Positions 55,301-57,835 of a stretch of 64,000 nucleotides of DNA are shown piece after piece (within the stretch, counting starts at the first letter, position 1; the number at the start of each line of letters is the position of its first letter). Source of the DNA: Branchiostoma floridae. Its lineage: Eukaryota > Chordata > Leptocardii > Amphioxiformes > Branchiostomatidae. The translations under genes and the position numbers were made by a program. The notes under the pieces were generated by a model. It was not told the DNA's origin and did not search any database. It saw only the letters and a program-made list of their open reading frames with translations. The stretch lies in NCBI RefSeq assembly GCF_000003815.2, contig NC_049991.1, forward strand, positions 8,116,976 to 8,180,975. The letters run 5' to 3'.

Positions 55301-57835
55301 TTTCAATCTATTAGACTTTTGACAGACCTACATGTAAAAGGTAAAAGGACTCCCACATATACTATAGGCCATTGTGATTTGTTGTCAAAGACCATATAAT
55401 AGGACTCAAGCAATGGAATGTCATAATACATGGTGTATGCCGATTGCACAAAAATTACAAGTCGGTGACTGGTTTTCAGTTCTTACATTCTATCACTTTA
55501 AACAGGGCTCGAAATACTTTTTTCTGCACGCCTGCACTGGTGCAGGTGGCATTGAAAATTCGAATATCGGATTTGGACGTTGGAACATTACTGTTGTAAC
55601 ACTTTTTGTTTGAGGGCACCAAATTTGTTCAACTTCTGGCGCATTTGGCATCAAAACGAGGGTTTTCTCAGGTGGGTATGACAGATAGAATACAACACGG
55701 TGTATTCCACATCACCCTCGTTCCCAGCCCTCCCGCGGGTCAGATCACCCTCCGGTCTTCGGGCGATCCGACCCGCGGTCGGGCTGGTACCTCGGGTAAT
55801 ACGGAATACACCGTGTTGTATTCTATATGTACATGGACCAGTGCAGGTTAGGTGCAGGTGGAAACCAAAAATACCTGCACAGCTCGAAGTTTACCTGCTC
55901 TAACCTGCATATACACTTACCTGGCAGGCACTAACCTGCACTGCAGGTTAGGTGCAGGTGGAAACCAAAAATACCTGCACAGCTCCAATTTTACCTGCAC
56001 TAACCTGCATATGCAGGTGGCATTTTGAGCCATGTTAAAATTTTCAAAACAGTGTTATTACAGTCTTACACTTCGTTGGTATTAGTGTTACACTTTTCCA
56101 AGCAAAGTGAGTTGTAAGCTCAATCTAAATGTAAGCTAAAGTATTATTTCATTGCAAATTCATGCCCGAGGGCTAATTGCAGGAAATATGAAAGGGAACT
56201 GACAAATGGTGTGGACACTGTGGAGTAATACAGCATGACACTGTCTACTCTAGTCTATAAGTTAAGTTAACTCTATGCATCAAAGTTAACATGTTCATTG
56301 TTGCCGTAAATGTACATACAAAATGGCCTGCTGACCCCCTAGTAAACAAAGTGAAAGTCAGCACCTAGAAAGCCACCCTGAAAAGAAACTTTGATTTTGG
56401 GGAGCAACCAGGCAACACCTACTAGTAGTAGGCAGAGTTATGAAGTAAAACAAATCAGTCAACAGAACCCAACTCATAATCAATATGTCATATGTAACAA
56501 GAAATTTTCAAAGCATGGCAGGGCTGATGCATTTCAATAAAAAGAGGAATTCAATGTGCTTTGGAAGAGCTAAATGTTCAGTTCAAAGCATACCAGATGA
56601 TGCAAATAAGAGAGAGTGATCTCAATCCAAGTACTGTAAATGCAGAAATGTTCGTGGTGGATTAATGTTCGCGGTTTTCCCGGTGACCACTTCACCGCGA
56701 ACTTAAAACCACGCAAACATTTTTCTATTATGGTATTAGACTGCAGTCCATGGTGTTACCGCGAACTTAAAACCACCGCGAAAAGTCCTTCTCCCCGCTA
56801 CCGTGAAATCAAATCCCCGCAAACTTAAATGCATTAATATTTTACTTTAATCTTCCACTGGCTGTGGCAAAGAGGACAGACCATCACATTATGTACAGTT
56901 TTTAAAGGTTCATTGTACCAGGGAAATTTCACTTGCACTTTCTAACAAGCAAACTGAACACTGTTGCACAATTAAATGGTCCGTTATGTGTCAGTGTCAA
57001 TAGTAATTTTCGCTGGAAAATCTCCTACCCCCAGCTGTTACACTGGACATGGAACTCATAGACTCCTTGGGGGACTAGTTTTCCATATGCCTCCTTGGTA
57101 CATGCAGTATTGACAACTCATTAGAACAGTAATAGAAGGGAGGAAATACCATCATCAAACTCTACAAAAATATTATAGCATTACAAAATCCTCTATTTCC
57201 AACTGTGCATGTGTGCCCTGTTCCCAAATATTCTATTGACATATAGTTCCACAGTATGTTTAGAATAAACAGTACATTAAGTATATTGAAGATTGGTGCA
57301 CTTACAGGGTTCGAAATACACATACTTAACTTGCAATTTGCACGTAATGTTTGAGATTTGCACGTAAAGATATTCTGAACTTGCAATCTTGCATGTAGAA
57401 AATTCCTGGCCTATAGTAAAAATACTGAGGAATTAGACACCCTACTCTTTGACAGAACGACATATGGACGTCTTTCTTTTTCCTTCCTTGTTTGTGCTTG
57501 AAATATGCTGATTATGTGGATATCTTTCCAAAATTTCAAGTTCTGTCTATATTTTTATGCGCCGATTTCTGTCTGTCAAAAGAATGGGCAAAATTCTTAT
57601 CTATCCTGAGCAGAAAAATTCCTCCAAAGAACGGAATGATGGATGCTGGCTAGATCATTGCAGTATAGACTAGTTGTATTTTGCATGTAATTTTTTCAAA
57701 TTGCACGTAAAATTTTTGCCAACTTGCAATTTTGCATGTAGCAAAAAAAAAGTATTTCGATCCCTGACTTACCTGAGAGACCACTGCGAGTAAAAGGAGC
57801 AATATTCTTCTTCGGCAATCCATCGCTGTAGTCAT
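5404..57835 (-). CDS. PKD1-like: Polycystin-1-family receptor/channel protein (REJ-GPS-PLAT-11TM) with lectin, EGF, F5/8C and WSC ectodomain; 68 exons
   Basis: Exons in transcript order: 57773-57835, 53247-53655, 51952-52080, 51145-51267, 50456-50622, 49945-50091, 49255-49399, 48307-48768, 47337-47462, 46303-46425, 45742-45864, 45258-45380, 44622-44747, 43751-43873, 43208-43386, 42463-42645, 40993-41167, 39998-40179, 38910-39134, 38593-38792, 38030-38220, 37150-37325, 35985-36245, 35104-35233, 34643-34731, 34058-34176, 33652-33811, 33023-33125, 32540-32609, 32092-32204, 31477-31592, 29818-30006, 29283-29397, 28709-29000, 27797-27984, 27146-27319, 26522-26629, 25892-26079, 25334-25466, 24977-25005, 24527-24652, 24005-24130, 23266-23583, 22642-22816, 21896-22090, 21036-21250, 20192-20419, 19664-19765, 19080-19195, 18542-18707, 17134-17283, 16536-16664, 15714-15870, 14828-15099, 13993-14128, 13513-13612, 13042-13165, 12337-12508, 11374-11565, 10585-10739, 10157-10329, 9681-9833, 9112-9314, 8378-8596, 7678-7763, 6842-6976, 6121-6243, 5404-5763. 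Phases agree throughout, giving about 3,760 codons. Polycystin-1 proteins are autocleaved plasma-membrane or ciliary receptors that pair with TRPP channels. WSC, PKD and REJ resemble PKD1; EGF, lectin and REJ resemble sea-urchin suREJ proteins. No one-to-one human orthologue is claimed. A few acceptors could shift by a few bases. Confidence 0.93.
7020..7335. repeat. Imperfect direct duplication in a polycystin intron
   Basis: 7020-7140 and 7200-7330 align over about 120 bases (GAAATATGCTT, TTACCTTGATGAA, CTGGATAAGAT / CTAGATAAGAT). It lies in the intron between exons 7678 and 6842. Confidence 0.6.
7678..9833 (-). CDS. Polycystin exons 62-65: TM8 to TM11 and pore-like loop
   Basis: Exon 9681-9833: [20 protein letters not shown] (TM8). 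Exon 9112-9314: [20 protein letters not shown] followed by LRF (TM9) and TGFATII (TM10 start). Exon 8378-8596: [20 protein letters not shown] (TM10 end), pore loop [17 protein letters not shown], and [20 protein letters not shown] (TM11). Exon 7678-7763: [20 protein letters not shown], the conserved post-TM11 helix. At the position of the PKD2 selectivity filter L-G-D this protein reads M-G-Y, so the acidic filter residue is absent, as expected of a polycystin-1-type subunit. Confidence 0.92.
8130..8320 (-). mobile_element. tRNA-derived SINE, minus strand
   Basis: On the minus strand a tRNA-like head carries a perfect B box in CCTGGGTTCGATCCTGGGTG (plus-strand CACCCAGGATCGAACCCAGG, 8230-8249), preceded by GGTGTTGTAGTTTGCACGTT. 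It is not a functional tRNA: no intact acceptor stem. Confidence 0.6.
9329..9507. mobile_element. Inverted-repeat element just upstream of polycystin exon 63
   Basis: Arms of about 60-70 bases contain CAGTGACACTGGCAAAATCT and TGTTGGAGAGAGTTTTTA, and the complement. The element starts 15 bases from the acceptor of exon 9112-9314. Related AAATGTCTGACCATTTCCAA sequence recurs at about 26285-26350. Confidence 0.75.
9935..10044. mobile_element. Small inverted-repeat element, family 1 copy A
   Basis: Arms AGGATATAGGAGAAATTCTT with ACACAACCAGTATGTGCTTA and complement TAAGTACATACTGGTCTTGT with AATTTCTCCTATGTCCT. The same family is at 40414-40531, including the right flank CTACCAACCTGA. Confidence 0.75.
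10157..12508 (-). CDS. Polycystin exons 58-61: extracellular polycystin (TOP) domain and TM7
   Basis: Exons 12337-12508, 11374-11565, 10585-10739 and 10157-10329 encode the large loop between TM6 and TM7 conserved in polycystin-1 and TRPP proteins. It reads [32 protein letters not shown], then G-C-E-R-P and [20 protein letters not shown], then [39 protein letters not shown], and [27 protein letters not shown] and R-T-R-A-V-x-V-E-F-x-x-Y-N are strong family signatures. TM7 is [18 protein letters not shown]. Confidence 0.93.
12130..12310. mobile_element. Interspersed repeat ending in (ACAG)n tail
   Basis: ACATACCAAATATCATCACA, TCCATCCAGATGTTCTTGGG and ACAGACAGACAAACAGACAG precede ATATCTCC. The tail part recurs at 48855-48915 in the intron after lectin exon 8. 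This looks like a SINE or LINE 3' end with a simple-repeat tail. Confidence 0.55.
12833..13035 (+). mobile_element. 5'-truncated SINE body next to polycystin exon 57
   Basis: It matches the 3' body of the 20553 SINE (TCTCTGCTTAGCACTCA, GTGGACTAGCCCCCCGTG, AAGATGGGTGCTACCCTAT) and ends against the GTCAGA donor of exon 13042-13165. The tRNA head is absent. Confidence 0.65.
13042..16664 (-). CDS. Polycystin exons 52-57: TM2 to TM6 with acidic cytosolic loop
   Basis: Exon 16536-16664: [20 protein letters not shown] (TM2). Exon 15714-15870: [20 protein letters not shown] (TM3), then a basic stretch. Exon 14828-15099: [20 protein letters not shown] (TM4) and [20 protein letters not shown] (start of TM5). 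Exon 13993-14128: [11 protein letters not shown], then a run of nine Asp plus Glu, an acidic loop from a GAT microsatellite. Exons 13513-13612 and 13042-13165 finish with [20 protein letters not shown] (TM6). The 14828 exon uses a GC donor (AAG|GCAAGT). Phase is kept only if this exon begins at 15099 (acceptor CCGCACAG), not at the nearer CACAG. Confidence 0.88.
17134..19765 (-). CDS. Polycystin exons 48-51: intracellular PLAT/LH2 domain
   Basis: Exons 19664-19765, 19080-19195, 18542-18707 and 17134-17283 encode a complete PLAT domain: [85 protein letters not shown], and [19 protein letters not shown] at the end. In polycystins this cytosolic domain between TM1 and TM2 binds phosphoinositides and regulates trafficking. 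The last exon's 3' splice site and first 65-70 bases are copied in a tandem array just upstream (17284-17885), described separately. Confidence 0.93.
17213..17885. repeat. Tandem duplication of a PLAT exon's 3' splice site and 5' half (about seven copies including the real one)
   Basis: The sequence GGTGAAGAGGTGCTGGAAGG through GCAGCCGGCTCACCTGAGG and ATAGATACATGTATGACAAT recurs at spacings of about 95-102 bases. The first copy (17213-17308) belongs to the functional exon 17134-17283. Six more follow, the last two more diverged and the final one with an internal deletion. On the minus strand each copy carries TATCTATCCTCAG|GTGAGC, a full acceptor, followed by [20 protein letters not shown]. 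None of the extra copies contains the second half of the exon. Confidence 0.95.
20192..22090 (-). CDS. Polycystin exons 45-47: GPS autoproteolysis motif and first transmembrane helix
   Basis: Exon 21896-22090 gives the last GAIN strands ([20 protein letters not shown]). Exon 21036-21250 has [19 protein letters not shown]. Exon 20192-20419 has [20 protein letters not shown]. The C-x-(F/Y)-W, W-x-x-x-G-C and C-x-C-x-H-L-T-x-F-A pattern is the GPS site, with cleavage expected between L and T of H-L-T; the full catalytic tripeptide is present. TM1 follows ([20 protein letters not shown]), then the basic stop-transfer ARRMDKRD leading into PLAT. Confidence 0.93.
20553..20855 (+). mobile_element. 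tRNA-derived SINE, full-length-looking
   Basis: The 5' part carries a tRNA-like head with a B-box-like GGTTGTGAGGTCAATCCCC near 20611-20629 and an A-box-like segment upstream. The body (TCTGCTTAGCACTCA, GGACTAGCCCCCTGCTG, GGAGATGGGTGCTGCCCTAT) is shared with 12833-13035. It sits in the intron between exons 20192 and 21036. Confidence 0.65.
22642..25466 (-). CDS. Polycystin exons 39-44: helical juxta-GPS (GAIN-type) region
   Basis: Exons 25334-25466, 24977-25005 (only 29 bases), 24527-24652, 24005-24130, 23266-23583 and 22642-22816 run in phase from REJ towards GPS. They are rich in short helical segments ([40 protein letters not shown]), followed by Val/Ile-rich strands ([28 protein letters not shown]). 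This matches the helical subdomain A then beta subdomain B layout of GAIN domains that support GPS autocleavage. The 29-base micro-exon has good AG and GTAAGT borders and is needed to keep phase. Confidence 0.82.
25892..32609 (-). CDS. Polycystin exons 29-38: REJ (receptor for egg jelly) module
   Basis: Ten exons (32540, 32092, 31477, 29818, 29283, 28709, 27797, 27146, 26522 and 25892 as left borders; full ranges in the gene entry) encode the REJ region. It opens [18 protein letters not shown], as in the C-x-x-P start of REJ. Recognisable pieces are [57 protein letters not shown], and [20 protein letters not shown] with Y. The paired C-(T/E)-G-W-x-D-(E/-)-D-G and Y-x-W/R-W motifs are typical. 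The intron between exons 32 and 31 (30007-31476) contains the large RE1-like minisatellite, and the intron at 27320-27796 an inverted-repeat element. Confidence 0.88.
27470..27662. mobile_element. MITE with TAGGCTAACATCATATTTCC ends
   Basis: The left end TAGGCTAACATCATATTTCC and right complement GGAAATGTGACTTAAGCCTA form about 24-base inverted ends, with GC-rich CTGGCTGGGCTG / CTGCCCGGCCGGG next to them. A further copy, at least its left half, starts at 50160 (TAGGCCTACGTCACATTTCC). Confidence 0.75.
28145..28245 (-). mobile_element. tRNA-derived SINE head, minus strand
   Basis: On the minus strand GGTGGCATTGGTTGCCTACT, followed by CATGGGTTCAAATCC, forms an A-box/B-box pair at tRNA-like spacing. 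No complete tRNA fold is evident. Confidence 0.5.
30075..31385. repeat. Minisatellite, about 31 copies of a 41-44 bp unit, in a polycystin REJ intron
   Basis: The plus-strand unit reads roughly GGGAACAGACCTGTCC, TTGGTGCTGAAGGCTG, TTTACACAT. About 31 units follow one another, more uniform towards the right end, where two-unit blocks (with GTTTGCACATG) are themselves repeated. Many units are 42 bases, so minus-strand frames stay open for up to 183 codons as a 14-residue repeat ([14 protein letters not shown]). The array lies wholly inside the intron between exons 29818-30006 and 31477-31592, which join in phase without it. On the minus strand each unit contains TTCAGCACCAAGGACAG; see findings. 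Confidence 0.95.
33023..35233 (-). CDS. Polycystin exons 24-28: further PKD-like repeats up to the REJ boundary
   Basis: Exons 35104-35233, 34643-34731, 34058-34176, 33652-33811 and 33023-33125 are phase-matched. The 34643 exon reads [20 protein letters not shown] and continues to NVTYFK. The 34058 exon continues [15 protein letters not shown]. Together they give the W-D-(F/D)-G-(D/N)-G and G-x-Y-x-(M/V)-x-(L/V)-x-V pattern of one PKD repeat split across two exons. The 33023 exon has the matching end ([15 protein letters not shown]). The 33652 exon contains two or three Cys and no clear motif. Confidence 0.8.
35985..37325 (-). CDS. Polycystin exons 22-23: PKD (Ig-like) repeats
   Basis: Exon 37150-37325 encodes [20 protein letters not shown] followed by GN, the closing strands of a PKD repeat. 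Exon 35985-36245 encodes [20 protein letters not shown], then [20 protein letters not shown]. The D-F-G-D-G-S motif and the H-x-F-x-x-x-G-x-(F/Y)-x-(V/M) closing pattern are diagnostic for PKD domains, which resist mechanical force in polycystin-1. The intron between (36246-37149) contains an imperfect local duplication of the sequence next to the exon (about 36215-36330 and 36400-36560). Confidence 0.85.
37428..37540. repeat. TG/CG-rich dinucleotide microsatellite
   Basis: An interrupted (GT)n tract with GC and CAT interruptions (GTGTGTGTGCGCGCGCATGA and following) lies next to the 15-bp minisatellite in the same intron. It is a simple repeat with Z-DNA potential and no coding support. Confidence 0.9.
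37660..37978. repeat. 15-bp minisatellite (CGGCACGCCAGATTC), about 20 copies
   Basis: Units of 15 bases, mostly CGGCACGCCAGATTC with variants, run through the intron between polycystin exons 38030-38220 and 37150-37325. Because 15 is a multiple of three and the unit lacks stops, long frames stay open on both strands: pentapeptides like R-H-A-R-F on plus and G-V-P-E-S on minus. The GC content is far above the surroundings. Confidence 0.95.
38030..41167 (-). CDS. Polycystin exons 17-21: extracellular region of unassigned fold
   Basis: Five exons (40993-41167, 39998-40179, 38910-39134, 38593-38792, 38030-38220) carry continuous phase-matched coding sequence. Examples are [27 protein letters not shown]-type strands ([16 protein letters not shown]) and a cysteine-rich segment, [20 protein letters not shown]. 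The region lies between WSC and clear PKD repeats, as it does in polycystin-1, where Ig-like PKD modules follow WSC. I see many N-x-S/T sequons and beta-strand-like alternation but no motif that names a domain. Diverged PKD or Ig-like folds are the most likely content. Confidence 0.75.
39492..39698. mobile_element. MITE with CTGTAATTC ends and TA duplication
   Basis: Ends CTGTAATTC and GAATTACAG (one-base offset), TA on both sides, and internal GTTCACGG / CCGTGAA inverted motifs. About 207 bases, with the same general design as the CTGTAAAT family but a different core. Confidence 0.75.
40414..40531. mobile_element. Small inverted-repeat element, family 1 copy B
   Basis: Arms AGGATATAGGATAATTCTTT with ACACAACCAGTAGGTACCTA and complement GTACCTACTGGCTAAGTACA with AAGAATTCTCCTATATCCT. 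Right flank CTACCAACCTGATGAAA as in copy A. Confidence 0.75.
41219..41552. mobile_element. Second copy of the TGCAGGT-rich element
   Basis: It begins CAGGGCTCAAAATACTTTTT and ends GCAGGTGGTATTTCGAGC, with ACCTGCACTAACCTGCATAT inside. It lies in the intron between the WSC exon 42463-42645 and exon 40993-41167. Confidence 0.7.
41813..41912. other. Assembly gap (100 N)
   Basis: Exactly 100 N, the conventional placeholder for unknown length, lies in the intron between exons 42463-42645 and 40993-41167. Because those exons join in phase, no coding sequence need be missing, but an exon inside the gap cannot be excluded. Confidence 0.99.
42463..43386 (-). CDS. Polycystin exons 15-16: WSC domain preceded by a poly-Asp run
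   Basis: Exon 43208-43386 starts AECLSLDD and continues into about ten consecutive Asp codons after a DG, from a GAT microsatellite. It then gives [20 protein letters not shown]. Exon 42463-42645 continues [40 protein letters not shown] and VY. The Cys spacing and the closing C-G-G-x-x-x-x-S-V-Y are typical of WSC domains, which bind carbohydrate and also occur in vertebrate polycystin-1. The usual first WSC strand is replaced or displaced by the acidic run, so the domain may be partial. Confidence 0.85.
43751..47462 (-). CDS. Polycystin exons 9-14: six calcium-binding EGF-like domains, one per exon
   Basis: Exons 47337-47462, 46303-46425, 45742-45864, 45258-45380, 44622-44747 and 43751-43873 each encode one cbEGF module. 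They begin D-(I/T)-(D/N)-E-C and end in phase 1 at a C-(H/D/N/E)-G codon. All are 123 or 126 bases long. Two subtypes are interleaved: C-A-S-(S/T)-N-G-G-C-E-(H/Q)-I-C (47337, 44622, and also 51145) and C-E-T-x-N-G-G-C-(A/D)-Q-T-C (46303, 45742, 45258, 43751). Exons 46303 and 45742 are nearly identical, with about five base differences in 123. Introns hold repeats, including an inverted-repeat element at 44364-44608. Confidence 0.93.
44364..44608. mobile_element. Long-TIR element in an EGF intron
   Basis: Inverted arms of about 60 bases: left AGCCGGTATAACCGCCCTTC and GGCGTAACACACCAGCTTCG; right the complement with few mismatches (GGTGTGTTATGCCGAAGAGC, GGTTATACCGGCT). The right border is about 14 bases from the donor of EGF exon 44622-44747. 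Confidence 0.8.
46845..46995. repeat. Repeat fragment with TGATGATTTGATGATT simple tract
   Basis: A (GATGATTT)n-like tract leads into GACTTTATTGAAAATTCGCA, resembling the tail of an interspersed element read from its 3' end. A similar AACACATAAACAATACAAAT type sequence is at 35560-35720. No coding frame. Confidence 0.4.
47957..48237. mobile_element. Inverted-repeat element between lectin 2 and EGF exons
   Basis: Left arm CACTAAAGGTGGTACATGTA with TCTCACTGCACTTGGGGCAC; right arm GGTGCTCCAAGTGCAGTGAG with ATACCACCTTAACAC. About 280 bases, no coding frame. It ends about 70 bases from exon 48307-48768. Confidence 0.75.
48307..48768 (-). CDS. Polycystin exon 8: second C-type lectin-like domain with Gly-rich insertion and altered Ca motifs
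   Basis: A single 462-base exon (phase 1-1) encodes [40 protein letters not shown], then DG and an extra stretch of about 28 residues rich in Gly and acidic residues ([15 protein letters not shown] and following) before [18 protein letters not shown] and WGDSRC. The calcium motifs read EPS and WGD instead of EPN and WND, so canonical mannose-type binding is likely weakened. The insertion sits in the long-loop region. The strong similarity of the YKAF start to the first lectin exon suggests an intragenic duplication followed by divergence. Confidence 0.9.
49255..50622 (-). CDS. Polycystin exons 5-7: F5/8 type C (discoidin) domain
   Basis: Three exons (50456-50622, 49945-50091, 49255-49399) make one discoidin domain. 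It starts [20 protein letters not shown]. The middle exon has [16 protein letters not shown], and the end has [20 protein letters not shown] followed by GC. These are the typical F5/8C start (C-x-x-P-L-G-M-x-S-G-x-I), central W-V-x-x-(F/Y)-x-(L/V)-x-Y-S-x-D-G strand and closing cysteine. Such domains bind cell-surface glycans, phospholipid or collagen. I know of no vertebrate polycystin with this domain, so its presence before REJ-GPS-PLAT is a notable combination. Confidence 0.92.
50160..50310. mobile_element. Partial second copy of the TAGGCT MITE
   Basis: TAGGCCTACGTCACATTTCC and AAACCAGGGTTTGGCTGGGC match the 27470-27662 family, followed by the shared ACACAAGACATAAAGAAAAT interior. The right end is not recognisable. 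Confidence 0.65.
51145..52080 (-). CDS. Polycystin exons 3-4: two calcium-binding EGF-like domains
   Basis: Exon 51952-52080 encodes [12 protein letters not shown] and the remaining Cys ladder of an EGF module. Exon 51145-51267 encodes [20 protein letters not shown] and so on. Both start with the D-x-(D/N)-E-C calcium-binding signature and contain six cysteines. Both are symmetric phase 1-1 exons, the usual form of shuffled EGF cassettes, so they can be added or skipped without frameshift. The intron between them (51268-51951) shows nothing I can name. Confidence 0.92.
52255..52461. mobile_element. Partial copy of the TTGCACGTAA hAT-like element
   Basis: It closely matches 57595-57766, including GGACGGAATGATGGATGCTG and the terminal GTATTTTGATCCCTG. 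The left end is not visible, so it is truncated or diverged. It sits in the intron between the first lectin exon and the first EGF exon. Confidence 0.7.
52800..52950 (-). mobile_element. LINE-like 3' end fragment
   Basis: On the minus strand [20 protein letters not shown] followed by QRWKT and a stop resembles the closing residues of non-LTR reverse transcriptases (a W, then D-R-x-x-W). It is followed by a short (TGAGG)n-type tail. Only the extreme 3' end is present. Confidence 0.4.
53247..53655 (-). CDS. Polycystin exon 2: first C-type lectin-like domain (Ca/mannose-type motif)
   Basis: A single exon (phase 0 in, phase 1 out) encodes a complete C-type lectin fold. It carries the signature Cys residues, the WIGL core ([20 protein letters not shown]) and both calcium-site motifs: EPN (in [11 protein letters not shown]) and WND (in NDWNDAGC). 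EPN plus WND is the classical Ca-dependent mannose-type arrangement, so sugar binding is predicted. C-type lectin domains near the N-terminus also occur in suREJ proteins and in PKD1L2/PKD1L3, and PKD1 has one internally. A 157-codon plus-strand frame over this exon is a shadow. Confidence 0.92.
54323..54701. mobile_element. Non-autonomous DNA transposon with TAGCCTGG-type ends and 8-bp TSD
   Basis: Ends CTAGCCTGCTTACCATCCGG and the inverse CCGGATGGTACCCAGGCTA bound about 379 bases. GGTTTTAC is duplicated on both sides (54315-54322 and 54702-54709). It lies in polycystin intron 1. The ends resemble those of the gapped palindromic element at 62288-62495. Confidence 0.8.
55505..56030. mobile_element. 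TGCAGGT-rich interspersed element (CAGGGCTCGAAATAC end)
   Basis: It begins CAGGGCTCGAAATACTTTTT and ends GCAGGTGGCATTTTGAGCC, an imperfect inverted pair. The interior carries repeated CCTGCACxAACCTGCAxxTGCAGG blocks, partly duplicated. A second copy is at 41219-41552. Confidence 0.7.
55684..55829. mobile_element. GC-rich MITE with 24-bp perfect inverted ends, nested in a larger repeat
   Basis: ATAGAATACAACACGGTGTA with TTCC, and its exact complement, bound about 146 GC-rich bases containing a CCCGCGGGTCAGATC / GATCCGACCCGCGGTCGGG inner inverted pair. It is inserted within the 55505-56030 TGCAGGT-type repeat. Confidence 0.8.
56634..56845. mobile_element. Second copy of the CTGTAAAT MITE family
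   Basis: It starts CTGTAAATGCAGAAATGTTC after TA and contains the same CCGCGAACTTAAAACCACCG core as 60178-60350, in opposite orientation. The right end (near AAACTTAAATGCATTAAT) has decayed, so the border is approximate. It lies in polycystin intron 1. Confidence 0.75.
57305..57766. mobile_element. hAT-like non-autonomous element abutting the exon 1 donor
   Basis: Terminal inverted repeats CAGGGTTCGAAATAC (57305) and GTATTTCGATCCCTG (ending 57766) bound an interior rich in TTGCAxxTTGCACGTAA motifs. A second, partial copy of the right part lies at about 52255-52461 in the same orientation. The bases ACTTAC occur on both sides (57300-57305 region and 57767-57772). The right copy is the GTAAGT donor of the signal-peptide exon. 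Confidence 0.7.
57773..57835 (-). CDS. Polycystin exon 1: start codon and signal peptide
   Basis: The exon encodes [20 protein letters not shown] plus Q: a basic n-region followed by a Leu/Val-rich core, as expected of a secretory signal peptide. It ends CAG|GTAAGT in phase 0, and the next exon starts in phase 0 with [15 protein letters not shown], entering the first lectin domain. The ATG is the first in frame after an upstream stop-rich stretch. The donor hexamer at 57767-57772 lies directly against the end of a mobile element (57305-57766). Intron 1 is about 4.1 kb and full of repeats. No TATA box is obvious upstream. Confidence 0.85.
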
